Shown: one piece after another, positions 36,000 to 44,572 of the stretch
How positions within the stretch are numbered: the stretch's first letter is position 1
How the letters are laid out: the number at the start of each line of letters is the position of its first letter
DNA from: Dokdonia donghaensis DSW-1
GTDB taxonomy: Bacteria; Bacteroidota; Bacteroidia; Flavobacteriales; Flavobacteriaceae
Length of the DNA: 64,000 nt
Reading direction: 5' to 3'
NCBI RefSeq assembly: GCF_001653755.1
Contig: NZ_CP015125.1
Span: forward strand, 2,613,501-2,677,500
Program-made: the position numbers and the translations under genes
Notes under the pieces: generated by a model
Databases searched by the model: none
The model's input: only the letters and a program-made list of their open reading frames with translations
What the model was told of the DNA's origin: nothing

Positions 36000-36031
36000 A
36001 ATGCCACTCTTAACTAGAGTGGCATTTTTTA
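36000..36031 (+). terminator. dnaN terminator
   Basis: ATGCCACTCT (36001-36010) pairs with AGAGTGGCAT (36016-36025), followed by five more Ts. Copy 13 of the palindrome lies 14 nt downstream. Confidence 0.92.
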
Positions 36032-36044
36032 TGCAGTTTCTTTA

Positions 36045-36060
36045 CGCTTTCGCGAAAGCG
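36045..36060. repeat. 16-bp palindrome, copy 13 (intergenic)
   Basis: Exact copy, with the ACGC...GCGT extension, between the dnaN terminator and the M28 peptidase gene. Confidence 0.95.
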
Positions 36061-36137
36061 TACTAACAGCCTTTACAGCACTCCCCTATTTTATTCGGTT
36101 GAATTCTGTACTTTTAGCAATCTTAAAATAAATTTGA

Positions 36138-37208
36138 ATGAAAAAATATTTTGCGCTTTTAGGTTTAAGCCTTGTAGCATTATCTTGTAATGAATCAAAG
36201 AAAGCAGTCGCTCCTACCCAGGCAGCAGACCCTGTAATAATAGATGTTACCGCTTTAGAAAGTGACGAGACAGACGTGCGTAAGTACACAAACACAATCA
36301 CCGAAGGAGAACTCAAAGAAATGCTCTACGTATATGCCAGCGATGAATTTGAAGGGCGTAACACAGGAGACCCAGGTCAAAAAAAGGCAGCAGCATACCT
36401 TGTAAACTATTACAAAGAGCTAAACGTACAACCAGGTAATAATGGTGATTACTATCAAATCGTTCCTAATACATTTTTTAGAAAAGGAAGCGGACTTAAT
36501 GATTCTGAAAACGTTCTAGCTTTTATAAAAGGATCAGAAAAGCCAGAAGAGGTTCTTGTGCTCTCTGCACACCTAGATCACGTAGGTATGGACGCAAAAG
36601 GAAATGTATATAACGGTGCAGACGATGATGGCTCTGGAACAGTAGCTTTACTTGAGATTGCAGAGGCTTTTAAACAAGCTGTTAAAGATGGTAAAGGACC
36701 TAAACGTTCTATCCTATTTTTACACGTTACAGGTGAAGAAAAAGGTCTTTATGGATCAAGATATTATTCAGAAAATCCAGTATACCCACTTGCAAATACC
36801 ATTGCAGATCTTAACATAGATATGATAGGTCGTAATGATGATGCGCACAAAGAAGATAACAACTATGTGTACCTCATAGGCTCTGATAAGCTTAGTACAG
36901 ATTTACACAATATCTCATCTGCAGTAAATGCAAAGTACTTTGACATCAACCTAGACTACCGTTATAATGTAGAAAATGAGCCTAACAGATTTTACTACCG
37001 CTCAGACCACTATAACTTTGCAAAGCACAATGTGCCAGTAATCTTCTACTTTAATGGAACGCACGATGATTATCATAAAATAAGTGATACTCCAGATAAG
37101 ATCAACTATCCTTTACTTGAGAAGCGCACAAAGCTCGTTTTTGCAACAGCGTGGGAACTTGCAAACAGAAAGGAAAAACCGGTAGTAGATAAAGCCGAAA
37201 AAGAGTAA
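36138..37208 (+). CDS. M28 family zinc peptidase, lipoprotein
   Basis: 356 residues with lipoprotein signal MKKYFALLGLSLVALSC. The M28 domain shows HLDHVG near 144-149 (first zinc ligand), NGADDDGSGTVALLEIA near 159-175 (bridging Asp), TGEEKGLYGSRYYSE near 199-213 (catalytic Glu pair), and DRYSDHYNF-like YRSDHYNFA near 290-298. Probably a cell-surface or periplasmic aminopeptidase that takes part in nutrient peptide breakdown. Monocistronic with its own terminator. Confidence 0.94.
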   Translation: MKKYFALLGLSLVALSCNESKKAVAPTQAADPVIIDVTALESDETDVRKYTNTITEGELKEMLYVYASDEFEGRNTGDPGQKKAAAYLVNYYKELNVQPGNNGDYYQIVPNTFFRKGSGLNDSENVLAFIKGSEKPEEVLVLSAHLDHVGMDAKGNVYNGADDDGSGTVALLEIAEAFKQAVKDGKGPKRSILFLHVTGEEKGLYGSRYYSENPVYPLANTIADLNIDMIGRNDDAHKEDNNYVYLIGSDKLSTDLHNISSAVNAKYFDINLDYRYNVENEPNRFYYRSDHYNFAKHNVPVIFYFNGTHDDYHKISDTPDKINYPLLEKRTKLVFATAWELANRKEKPVVDKAEKE

Positions 37209-37236
37209 AACCGAAACAACTCATTATCAGAATTAT

Positions 37237-37270
37237 AAAAAATGGAGCAAAAAAATGCTCCATTTTTTTT
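37237..37270 (+). terminator. terminator of the M28 peptidase gene
   Basis: AAAAAATGGAGCA (37237-37249) pairs with TGCTCCATTTTTT (37256-37268), followed by extra Ts. tRNA-His begins about 57 nt further on. Confidence 0.9.
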
Positions 37271-37326
37271 GATAAAAGGTTGTACATCTATTAATATTAA
37301 TTATCTTTGCACTCGCAATTAAAATG

Positions 37327-37400
37327 GTGGTTGTAGCTCAGCTGGTTAGAGCGCTGGTTTGTGGTACCAGAGGTCGCCGGTTCGAAACCGGTCTTCCACC
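37327..37400 (+). tRNA. tRNA-His (anticodon GTG)
   Basis: A cloverleaf is clear: D stem GCTC/GAGC, anticodon stem CTGGT/ACCAG around loop TTGTGGT with anticodon GTG, T arm GCCGG-TTCGAAA-CCGGT. A G at 37326 is positioned as the extra G-1 typical of tRNA-His and faces C at 37400. CCA is not fully encoded. The acceptor stem GTGGTTG (37327-37333) against CTTCCAC (37393-37399) has two adjacent U-U mismatches at pairs 5-68 and 6-67. Confidence 0.95.
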
Positions 37401-37403
37401 CTT

Positions 37404-37436
37404 AAAAAAAGCTATCCTTCTGGATAGCTTTTTTGT
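37404..37436 (+). terminator. terminator after tRNA-His
   Basis: AAAAAAAGCTATCC (37404-37417), loop TTCT, GGATAGCTTTTTT (37422-37434). Strong on both strands; the convergent bshB1 ends at 37465. Confidence 0.92.
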
Positions 37437-37464
37437 TTTTATATGCTTTGTGTGTTGTGAGCTC

Positions 37465-38181
37465 TTATATTAAGTCAAATAGGCTATTTACAGCTGCATA
37501 TCGCTCTACAGTAAAACCTTCACCATACTCTGTCCCTATAAGTCTACCTAGATCTCTTGCTCTATAGTTTATGCTATCTTTAAAAGTCTTACTAGATATA
37601 GGCGTGTCTCCTTCCTTATTATTTGGATCGTGAAACTGCGATGTGTAAGCAAACACAGACTCACATTTTTTATCTATAAAGCCTGTAACATCTACTACCA
37701 CATCTGGCTCTATATTTTGCCATTGTATATAGTGATACACAGTTTTGGGACGCCATTTTTCTTGAGGCTTTCCATCTGCTATAGTTTCTATTTTTTTAAG
37801 ACCGCTTAAAAAACAAGCATCACTGGCTAGTTTACTCCCTTTACCGTGATCTATATGCCTATCTGTTATAGCATTGCAGAGCACCATTTCTGGTTGATAT
37901 TTACGTATGATTTCTATGATTTTGAGTTGGCTCTCTCTATCATTTACAAAAAACCCATCTGCGAGTGCTATATTTTCTCGTACGCTCACGCCTAATATCT
38001 TTGCTGCATTTGCTGCCTCTACATCACGTATCTCTGCAGATCCTCTGGTTCCTAACTCTCCCCTTGTAAGATCAAGAATACCTACTTTTTTTCCGTTTGC
38101 TATTTCCTTTGCTATCGTTGCTCCACAGCCCAACTCTACGTCGTCTGGATGTGCTCCTATAGCTAGTATGTCTAATTTCAT
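37465..38181 (-). CDS. bshB1: bacillithiol biosynthesis deacetylase BshB1
   Basis: 238 residues, PIG-L/LmbE deacetylase family. The zinc motif AHPDD is at 10-14 (MKLDILAIGAHPDDVELGCG), followed by LTRGELGTRGS near 38-48 and DRHIDHGKGS near 107-116. BshB1 removes the acetyl group from GlcNAc-malate in the second step of bacillithiol synthesis, so this organism probably uses bacillithiol as its low-molecular-weight thiol. The start is at the conserved motif distance. Single gene, convergent with tRNA-His. Confidence 0.95.
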   Translation of the reverse strand: MKLDILAIGAHPDDVELGCGATIAKEIANGKKVGILDLTRGELGTRGSAEIRDVEAANAAKILGVSVRENIALADGFFVNDRESQLKIIEIIRKYQPEMVLCNAITDRHIDHGKGSKLASDACFLSGLKKIETIADGKPQEKWRPKTVYHYIQWQNIEPDVVVDVTGFIDKKCESVFAYTSQFHDPNNKEGDTPISSKTFKDSINYRARDLGRLIGTEYGEGFTVERYAAVNSLFDLI

Positions 38182-38230
38182 AAAATATATTGTTGTAATG
38201 CCGTAATGGCATTTTATAAGTCGTACAATT

Positions 38231-39406
38231 CTAGTCTGCCACTATTGTTGCTTTCTTGAGTACAACTTCAAGCGCTTGGTCAATATCTGCCATAAGATCT
38301 TTTTTCTCTTCTATACCTACAGAAAAGCGTATCAAGCCATCTGCAATACCTTGTTTTGCTCGCTCTTCTTCTCCTAGTAAAAAGTGAGAAGTTTGCGCTG
38401 GGCAAAGCATTGTACTCTCCACACCTGCAAGACTCATAGAAGGTTTTATAAGTTTAAGCGCTTTTTGAAACTCTTCTGCATCAATGTGTGGTGCTAACTC
38501 GAAGGACATCATACCACCAAAACCGCTCATTTGCTTTTTTGCAAGAGCATAGTCAGGATGCGACTTGAGACCTGGATAATACACCTTATCTATTTGCTCC
38601 TTTTTATCGAGCCATTTGGCAAGTTTCTTTGCATTTCTATTTTGAGCTTTAACACGCAATGCCATTGTCTTGATACTACGCTCAAGCATCCAGACCATAA
38701 GATCACTTAAGCTTCCTCCTAGATTTTTACCTAGGTTCCAGATACGGTCTATATGCTCTTGACTTGCTGCAACGGCTCCTGCACAGATATCACTATGACC
38801 ACCCATATATTTTGTTGCCGAGTGTATCATTATATCTATCCCAAAATCTTTTGGTTTTTGATTTACAGGTGATGCAAAGGTGTTATCTATCATCGTTACA
38901 ATGCCGTGCTTTTTGGCTAGTGCAGAGACCATTTCCATATCTGTCACTTTCATAAGCGGGTTAGACGGTGTCTCTATGTAGATAACTTTGGTTTGTGGGG
39001 TTATCGCTTTCGCGAAAGCGGCCTCACTAAGATCTTCTGTAAACGTATAGGTGATACCATATTTATCAAACTCCTCCACCACAAGATTATAGGTCCCTCC
39101 GTATAAAGTTTCTTGTAATACAATGTGATCGCCACTTCTCAAAAAGGCAAGTAAGGTTGTGCTCACTGCAGCCATACCACTGCCAAAAATCATTCCCGCC
39201 TCAGTTTTTTCTAAAGCTGCAATTTTCTTGCTCAGCCCTTCTTGATTAGGTGTATTAAAATAACGTGGGTAGCGCTTTACATCTACATCCATAAAGGCAT
39301 ATGAAGATGACATAAATATAGGAGAAACAGCTCCTTGAAACTGCTCGTCTTTTACTTCTCCCGTGTGAGTACAAATGGTATTGAGACCCTGGTTTGACTT
39401 TGACAT
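38231..39406 (-). CDS. PLP-dependent trans-sulfuration enzyme (cystathionine gamma-synthase/lyase type)
   Basis: 391 residues, Cys/Met metabolism PLP family. Seen: GSGMAAVSTTLLAFL near 76-90 (phosphate loop), YGGTYNL near 102, IDNTFASPVNQKP near 171, and the PLP lysine in SATKYMGGHSD near 192-202; SLGGVESTMLCPAQTSH near 340. It acts on cystathionine, homoserine esters or methionine; which one cannot be separated by motif. The neighbour hutI is divergent and unrelated. The palindrome at 39005 encodes AFAKA (130-134). The ATG start is clear. Confidence 0.92.
   Translation of the reverse strand: MSKSNQGLNTICTHTGEVKDEQFQGAVSPIFMSSSYAFMDVDVKRYPRYFNTPNQEGLSKKIAALEKTEAGMIFGSGMAAVSTTLLAFLRSGDHIVLQETLYGGTYNLVVEEFDKYGITYTFTEDLSEAAFAKAITPQTKVIYIETPSNPLMKVTDMEMVSALAKKHGIVTMIDNTFASPVNQKPKDFGIDIMIHSATKYMGGHSDICAGAVAASQEHIDRIWNLGKNLGGSLSDLMVWMLERSIKTMALRVKAQNRNAKKLAKWLDKKEQIDKVYYPGLKSHPDYALAKKQMSGFGGMMSFELAPHIDAEEFQKALKLIKPSMSLAGVESTMLCPAQTSHFLLGEEERAKQGIADGLIRFSVGIEEKKDLMADIDQALEVVLKKATIVAD
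39005..39020. repeat. 16-bp palindrome, copy 14 (inside trans-sulfuration gene)
   Basis: Exact copy, read as AFAKA (residues 130-134) on the minus strand. Confidence 0.95.
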
Positions 39407-39572
39407 AACTTTACTTTTTTAAATGTTCTAAAAATACAAAAAACACCTAGAGCACCTCTCTCATTATTAAAGAATAAAATAGCGCACTCTGGGCCAATGG
39501 CTTAGCACAGTTTTATACATTCTCTTAAAAATGTTAATGCAATAGTCGTATAAAGTTGCTACCTTTAAAAGG

Positions 39573-40802
39573 ATGAAATTGATTACTAACATATATCAGC
39601 TTTTAGTAACTGGAGAATATGATAAGCCTCTTTGTGGCAAGGAGATGGGCGCTATGCCATATATTGAGAATGCGTATCTCGTAATAGATGAAGATTGCAT
39701 TTATGAGTATGGTATTATGGATGATTTACATCCCATCGCTGTAGATGAAGTTATAGACGCAACAGGTCAAATAGTTTTACCTATGTGGTGTGACTCTCAC
39801 ACGCATCTAGTATTTGCTACAACTCGTGAAGATGAGTTTGTAGATCGTATCAAAGGCTTGAGTTATCAAGAGATTGCTGCCAAAGGTGGTGGAATTTTGA
39901 ACAGCGCTCGCAAGTTACAGGCAATGAGCGAAGATGAACTTTATAAAGATGCATTAGAGCGCTTATCACAATGTATTAAAACGGGTACTGGAGCTATAGA
40001 GATTAAAACAGGTTATGGCCTTACAGTAGCATCAGAACTTAAAATGCTGCGCGTTATTAAAAGACTCAGTACTGCCGTAGATATCCCTGTAAAAGCAACG
40101 CTTCTGGCAGCACACGCTATACCAGAACGTCATAAACAAAATAGAGCAGCTTATATAGATGAGATTGTAAATGAGATGATACCAGCATTTACAAAGGAGT
40201 CATTAGTAGATTTTATAGACATATTTTGTGAGACAGGATACTTTACGGTGGCAGAAATGGATACCATAGTCAACGCAGGAAAGGCGCACGGCTTAAAACC
40301 TAAAGTACACGTCAACCAGTTTACAAGTATAGGTGGCATACAGAAGGCTATAGAGCTTGAAGCGCTTACTGTAGATCATCTAGAAGAACTTACCGAAAAA
40401 GATATAGATGAATTAAAAACATCAAATACGATACCGGTAGCCCTTCCAGGTTGTTCTTTCTTCTTAAATATACCATATACACCCGCACGCAAGATTATAG
40501 ACTCAGGCCTATCTCTTGCTGTGGCAACAGACTACAATCCAGGATCATCACCTAGCAGCTCTATGAATTTTATAGTCTCACAGGCGTGCATCAATCTTAA
40601 AATGACCCCTGCAGAGGCAATTGTTGCAGCTACTATAAATGGTGCATTTGCAATGGATGTTGCAAAAGAAACTGGAAGTATTACAAAAGGAAAAAAAGCA
40701 AATTTAATAATTACTAAACCCCTACCCTCTTACAATGCAATTCCCTATCACTTTGGACAACACCAGATTGATGAAGTAATTGTAAATGGAGAAGTCTTAT
40801 GA
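39573..40802 (+). CDS. hutI: imidazolonepropionase
   Basis: 409 residues, amidohydrolase fold. The metal motif CDSHTHLVFATTRE lies near 71-84 with the HTH pair, GYGLTVASELKMLR near 148, AAHAIPER near 177, and DYNPGSSPSSSMNF near 321-334. It opens the imidazolone ring in the third step of histidine degradation to glutamate. The next gene starts inside its stop (ATGA overlap at 40799-40802). A -7-like TACCTTTA (39560-39567) lies only 5 nt before the ATG, so the mRNA may be nearly leaderless. Confidence 0.96.
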   Translation: MKLITNIYQLLVTGEYDKPLCGKEMGAMPYIENAYLVIDEDCIYEYGIMDDLHPIAVDEVIDATGQIVLPMWCDSHTHLVFATTREDEFVDRIKGLSYQEIAAKGGGILNSARKLQAMSEDELYKDALERLSQCIKTGTGAIEIKTGYGLTVASELKMLRVIKRLSTAVDIPVKATLLAAHAIPERHKQNRAAYIDEIVNEMIPAFTKESLVDFIDIFCETGYFTVAEMDTIVNAGKAHGLKPKVHVNQFTSIGGIQKAIELEALTVDHLEELTEKDIDELKTSNTIPVALPGCSFFLNIPYTPARKIIDSGLSLAVATDYNPGSSPSSSMNFIVSQACINLKMTPAEAIVAATINGAFAMDVAKETGSITKGKKANLIITKPLPSYNAIPYHFGQHQIDEVIVNGEVL

Positions 40803-41377
40803 TTATACCTAATTTTTCTATCGTACCGGGAAGCCCGGTAAGTGACATTTTTATTGAACACGAAGTTAAAACCTTCTACGAGGCGATACGCAAAGTGCAA
40901 AATCTACCGTACGGGAGAGTAGAAAACCCTTTGGAATTTGGAAGCATTATTACAAATGGTCGAGGTACCTGTAGCACTAAACACGCGACACTTAAAATGC
41001 TCACAGATGAGCACGCAATTTATGGTTTACAGTTAGAACTTGCCATATATGCTATGAGTAAAGAGAACACCCCAGGTGTGGGAGCGACTCTTGATAAATA
41101 CAACCTGCCATATATGCTAGAAGCTCATACATTTTTATGCTATGATGATGAGGTGTATGATTACACATTTGCACAGTCTAAAAACCTTACGTGGACAGAT
41201 TCTATACTTATGCAAACCACAATAGATACAGATCAGATAGGTGAGTATAAAAAGAGCTATCACAAATCTGTACTTGCAGACTGGATAAAAAGAGATCACC
41301 TACCATACACGCTAGACGAACTCTATACTATAAGAGAAGAGTGTATTGAAGCGCTCTCAAATTCGACAACTCATTGA
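40799..41377 (+). CDS. unknown protein in the hut cluster, transglutaminase-like motifs
   Basis: 192 residues, starting in a 4-nt overlap with hutI and ending one nucleotide before the hutG ATG: it is translationally coupled on both sides and must belong to the operon. I do not recognise a named family. Visible: RGTCSTKHATLKMLTDEHAI near 57-76, with a cysteine at the head of a helix, then EAHTFLCYDDEVYDYTFAQ near 111-129, with His and Asp in a beta hairpin. A Cys...His...Asp order of this kind is seen in transglutaminase-like cysteine proteins. It might act on a hut intermediate or on an enzyme in the cluster. The function is inference. Confidence 0.7.
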   Translation: MIIPNFSIVPGSPVSDIFIEHEVKTFYEAIRKVQNLPYGRVENPLEFGSIITNGRGTCSTKHATLKMLTDEHAIYGLQLELAIYAMSKENTPGVGATLDKYNLPYMLEAHTFLCYDDEVYDYTFAQSKNLTWTDSILMQTTIDTDQIGEYKKSYHKSVLADWIKRDHLPYTLDELYTIREECIEALSNSTTH

Positions 41378-41378
41378 T

Positions 41379-42380
41379 ATGATACAGCTACACATTGCAA
41401 CGGAAAGTGATATTAAACCATTCACACATCTTCGAGCTGGTGAGACCAAGCTGGGAGAAACCTTGCAACTATGTGATAGCCTAGATGACATTGTAAATAA
41501 TAATTGCACCTATGTTCTTTTTGGAATTTGTGAGGATATAGGTATTCGTGCAAATTACGGTAAGCCCGGGGCAGTAAAAGCTTGGGGAAGTTTTGTAAAA
41601 GCTTTTGTAAACGTTCAAGACAATCAGTTTAATAATGGTAACGATATCCTACTATTAGGTCATATAGCGGTATCTCCAGATATAGACGATATAGATAAGG
41701 AGCATCCAGAAACACTAGGTAGTATTGTAGCAAGAATAGATAGTAAAGTAGCTACCGTGACAAACCGCATAGTAGCTGCGGGCAAAATACCTATAGTTAT
41801 AGGAGGCGGTCATAATAACGCCTACGGAAATATAAAAGGTACTGCAACGGCTTTGCAAAAAGCGATAAATGTCATCAATTTTGATGCGCATACAGATTTA
41901 AGAAAAACAGAGTATAGACATAGCGGTAATGGCTTTACGTATGCACTAGAAAGTGAGAACTCATATCTCAACACCTATTGTATCTTCGGGTTACATAAAA
42001 ACTACACACCACAGTATATTTACAATATGATAGCTACTAGCGATCATATCTCCGTTTTTGATATGGAAGATATGCTGTTAGAAAGTAAACAGGTAGAAAA
42101 TTTTGAAACCGCTATCTCCCAGTTAAGTGACAATACACTGGGTGTTGAGATAGATGTAGATAGTATTGCAAATTTCTCAAGTAGTGCACAAACGCCTTCT
42201 GGATTTAACTTAGAGGTGATGCGTTATTTTTTAGGCCAGCTTGCAAGAAAGACTAAATGTGGTTATTTACATATTTGTGAGGCCGCTCCAACAAAGAAAA
42301 ATTATCAACAAGTAGGTAAAGCATTATCTTACCTCGTTACAGACTTTATAAGAAATCATCGTGGATATTATACCCTATAA
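41379..42380 (+). CDS. hutG: formimidoylglutamase (arginase/ureohydrolase family)
   Basis: 333 residues from the ATG at 41379, one nucleotide after the previous stop; an upstream TTG at 41346 is not needed. Ureohydrolase manganese motifs: GGGHNNAYGN near 142, NFDAHTDLR near 165, and GVEIDVDSIANFSSSAQTPSG near 254-274. It hydrolyses N-formimidoyl-glutamate to glutamate and formamide, the last step of histidine breakdown. hutH and hutU are not in the window. The GNAT gene begins inside its last seven codons. Confidence 0.93.
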   Translation: MIQLHIATESDIKPFTHLRAGETKLGETLQLCDSLDDIVNNNCTYVLFGICEDIGIRANYGKPGAVKAWGSFVKAFVNVQDNQFNNGNDILLLGHIAVSPDIDDIDKEHPETLGSIVARIDSKVATVTNRIVAAGKIPIVIGGGHNNAYGNIKGTATALQKAINVINFDAHTDLRKTEYRHSGNGFTYALESENSYLNTYCIFGLHKNYTPQYIYNMIATSDHISVFDMEDMLLESKQVENFETAISQLSDNTLGVEIDVDSIANFSSSAQTPSGFNLEVMRYFLGQLARKTKCGYLHICEAAPTKKNYQQVGKALSYLVTDFIRNHRGYYTL

Positions 42381-42828
42381 CACAAAGCATAAAGACGCCT
42401 TCAAACATCTTAATATAGAATGGCTAGAGACCTATTTTTATGTAGAACCTTATGACTTAGAAGTATTAAGTAAGCCAGAAACTTACATTATAAATAAAGG
42501 AGGATACATATTTTTTGCCCAGCACAATGATGAGATTGTAGGCACTGTAGCGCTTATGCCCACACAAATAAACAGTGTATTAGAACTCACAAAAATGGCA
42601 GTATCGCCAGAAGCCAGAGGTCTAGGCATAGGTCAAAAATTAATAGAGCATTGTATCGCTTTCGCGAAAGCGGAAAACCTTTCAAAACTCATACTCTATT
42701 CAAACACCATTCTAGAAAATGCTATTCATATCTATAAAAAATGGGGTTTTATTGAAATTCCCGTAGAAGAAAATGCATCATACGAGCGCGCAAACATAAA
42801 AATGGAAAAAATAATTAATCATAAATAA
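42361..42828 (+). CDS. GNAT family N-acetyltransferase
   Basis: 155 residues with a GTG start at 42361, overlapping the hutG end by 20 nt. GNAT fold: GTVALMPTQ near 60, LTKMAVSPEARGLGIGQKLIEHC near 76-98 with the acetyl-CoA loop RGLGIGQKL, and YKKWGFIEI near 126. Substrate unknown; co-transcription with hutG suggests a link to amino-acid turnover. The palindrome at 42657 encodes AFAKA (100-104), directly after the CoA-binding helix, where it fits a helix well. Confidence 0.9.
   Translation: MDIIPYNTKHKDAFKHLNIEWLETYFYVEPYDLEVLSKPETYIINKGGYIFFAQHNDEIVGTVALMPTQINSVLELTKMAVSPEARGLGIGQKLIEHCIAFAKAENLSKLILYSNTILENAIHIYKKWGFIEIPVEENASYERANIKMEKIINHK
42657..42672. repeat. 16-bp palindrome, copy 15 (inside GNAT gene)
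   Basis: Exact copy, read as AFAKA (residues 100-104). Confidence 0.95.
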
Positions 42829-42834
42829 CAGAAA

Positions 42835-43626
42835 ATGAAATTACACAACATCATACTCTTAGCGGCTCTTACCATAGGTATTACAAGCTGTAAAGAGAAC
42901 ACATCAAACGAAACCAAAATAGCTACAGCGGTTGTAAAAGAGGAGATAACAAAGAAAAGTAACTTTGAGATTTACCCAGTATCGCACGCTACTATGGTTT
43001 TAAAATGGGATGATACTGCTATTTATATTGACCCCGTAGGAGGTCCAGAAAATTTTGATCTTTATGATGCGCCAGATCTTATCTTGATTACAGATATACA
43101 CGGTGATCACTTAAACGTAAATACTGTACAGGGTATTCTAACAGAATCTACAAAGATTATTGCACCACAAGCAGTTGTAGATAAACTCCCAGAAGATTTA
43201 CAAAAAATCACAACCGTACTTAGCAATGACAATTCATTAATTAAAAATGGTTTTGACATCACTGCAATCCCTATGTACAACCTTAGAGAGGAGGCACTTA
43301 AATTTCACTCAAAAGGCAGAGGAAATGGCTATGTAATTGAAAAAGATGATAAACGAGTATACATCTCTGGAGATACAGAAGATATACCAGAAATGCGCAA
43401 TCTAGCAGATATAGATATCGCTTTTGTATGTATGAACTTGCCATACACAATGACGGTAGAGAGTGCTGCGAGCGCGGTATTAGATTTTAAACCAGAGACC
43501 GTATTTCCTTATCATTACAGAGGTACAGAAGGCTTAAGCGACGTTTCAAAATTTAAAGAACTAGTAAATAAAGGTGACAGCAATATAAATGTAGCCCAGC
43601 TAGACTGGTACCCTACTGTAGAATAA
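42835..43626 (+). CDS. metallo-beta-lactamase-fold lipoprotein
   Basis: 263 residues with lipoprotein signal MKLHNIILLAALTIGITSC. MBL fold of the UPF0173/UlaG-like group: SHATMVLKWDDTAIYIDPVGGP near 49-70, ITDIHGDHLN near 84-93 (the HxxDH-type metal motif is reduced to DIHGDH), ISGDTEDIPEM near 177-187, and FPYHYRGT near 222. Probably a metal hydrolase outside the cytoplasm. It is the last gene of the hut-containing run and is followed by a terminator-like hairpin shared with a convergent gene. Confidence 0.85.
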   Translation: MKLHNIILLAALTIGITSCKENTSNETKIATAVVKEEITKKSNFEIYPVSHATMVLKWDDTAIYIDPVGGPENFDLYDAPDLILITDIHGDHLNVNTVQGILTESTKIIAPQAVVDKLPEDLQKITTVLSNDNSLIKNGFDITAIPMYNLREEALKFHSKGRGNGYVIEKDDKRVYISGDTEDIPEMRNLADIDIAFVCMNLPYTMTVESAASAVLDFKPETVFPYHYRGTEGLSDVSKFKELVNKGDSNINVAQLDWYPTVE

Positions 43627-43665
43627 AAAAAACACCGCTCTAAGATGGATATCTTAGAGCGGTGT
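43624..43665 (-). terminator. terminator between convergent genes, best on the minus strand
   Basis: A perfect 15-bp stem ACACCGCTCTAAGAT (43632-43646) with loop GGAT and its complement (43651-43665). The U-tract lies on the minus strand (A-run 43624-43632 on plus), so it mainly ends the gene at 43691. Confidence 0.88.
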
Positions 43666-43690
43666 AATATGCTTTTAACTATAATCTCTT

Positions 43691-44572
43691 TTACTTTAGA
43701 CTAAAAGATGTCTGTGCAAGAAGTGACCCTTTATCATACACAAAGACCTTATAAGTTCCCTCTGGAAAAAACTTTGTGGTCTTCCCTATATTCTCGCAAA
43801 TATCTAGAGCTGTGTTTTCATAATAAAACTTAGAGATAGTACTGTATGTAACCACTGTCCCGTCAAAGGCTACTTGCTTGTTATCACCTAGCGTGTTTCC
43901 TTCTGGGTCTACAACCTGTACATAAAGCATACGGTCACCAGCTTCGGCTAGACGATTTTGTGGTACTGTATAACACGCACGTAGTTTATCTACACGTCTA
44001 TTATTTGAGTTTTCTATAAGCTTTCCAGAAGAGCGCTCTATGACACCTGTAGCACGCAGCTTGTTTGCCGCTAGTGCAGATCCTAGAGTTACACGCTCTG
44101 CTAGTGCTTGATTTTCTAGTGATAAAGAATCTCCTACACCGCGCTGTACTTCTAGCTCGTAAGTGGTACTATCTATGCGCATAGCTAGCATCTGGTTACT
44201 ACCGCGTAGTGAGTCGTTTTGAGCAAATAAGAAATCGCGCTCGTTACGTAGTTTAAAAACCTCTGCTCTGTACTTACCAAGGCTAGCAATGGTAGCATCT
44301 TTTGCATTAATATCTGCTATAAGTCCTTGTATTCTGTCACGAGCATCATTAAGCTCTGTGTCCTTCAGATTATTTTCTTCTATAACCACATCATACTTAC
44401 TTACCATCTCTTTAAGATCTGCAAGCACAACGTTTTTCTCTTTTGTAAGTTGGCTCTTTGTATCTTTTTCTTGGTTATACAGTTTTACTGCAAAGGCACC
44501 AGCAACGACTAAAAGTACTGCAAGAATCCCTGCAATGATCTTAATACCGTTTCCACTTTTTTCGTTGTCCAT
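43691..44572 (-). CDS. membrane-anchored coiled-coil protein
   Basis: 293 residues. One membrane segment (about 10-29, IIAGILAVLLVVAGAFAVKLY), then a coiled coil from about 30 to 165 (heptad-like LKEMVSKYDVVIEENNLKDTELNDARDR region), then a globular C-terminal domain with YVQVVDPEGNTLGDNKQ and FPEGTYKVFVYDKGSLL. Similar proteins are found across Flavobacteriaceae and are sometimes mislabelled as chromosome partitioning proteins; I see no ATPase motif. It probably sits in the inner membrane with the coiled coil in the periplasm. Function unknown. Its upstream gap is 372 nt. Confidence 0.75.
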   Translation of the reverse strand: MDNEKSGNGIKIIAGILAVLLVVAGAFAVKLYNQEKDTKSQLTKEKNVVLADLKEMVSKYDVVIEENNLKDTELNDARDRIQGLIADINAKDATIASLGKYRAEVFKLRNERDFLFAQNDSLRGSNQMLAMRIDSTTYELEVQRGVGDSLSLENQALAERVTLGSALAANKLRATGVIERSSGKLIENSNNRRVDKLRACYTVPQNRLAEAGDRMLYVQVVDPEGNTLGDNKQVAFDGTVVTYSTISKFYYENTALDICENIGKTTKFFPEGTYKVFVYDKGSLLAQTSFSLK

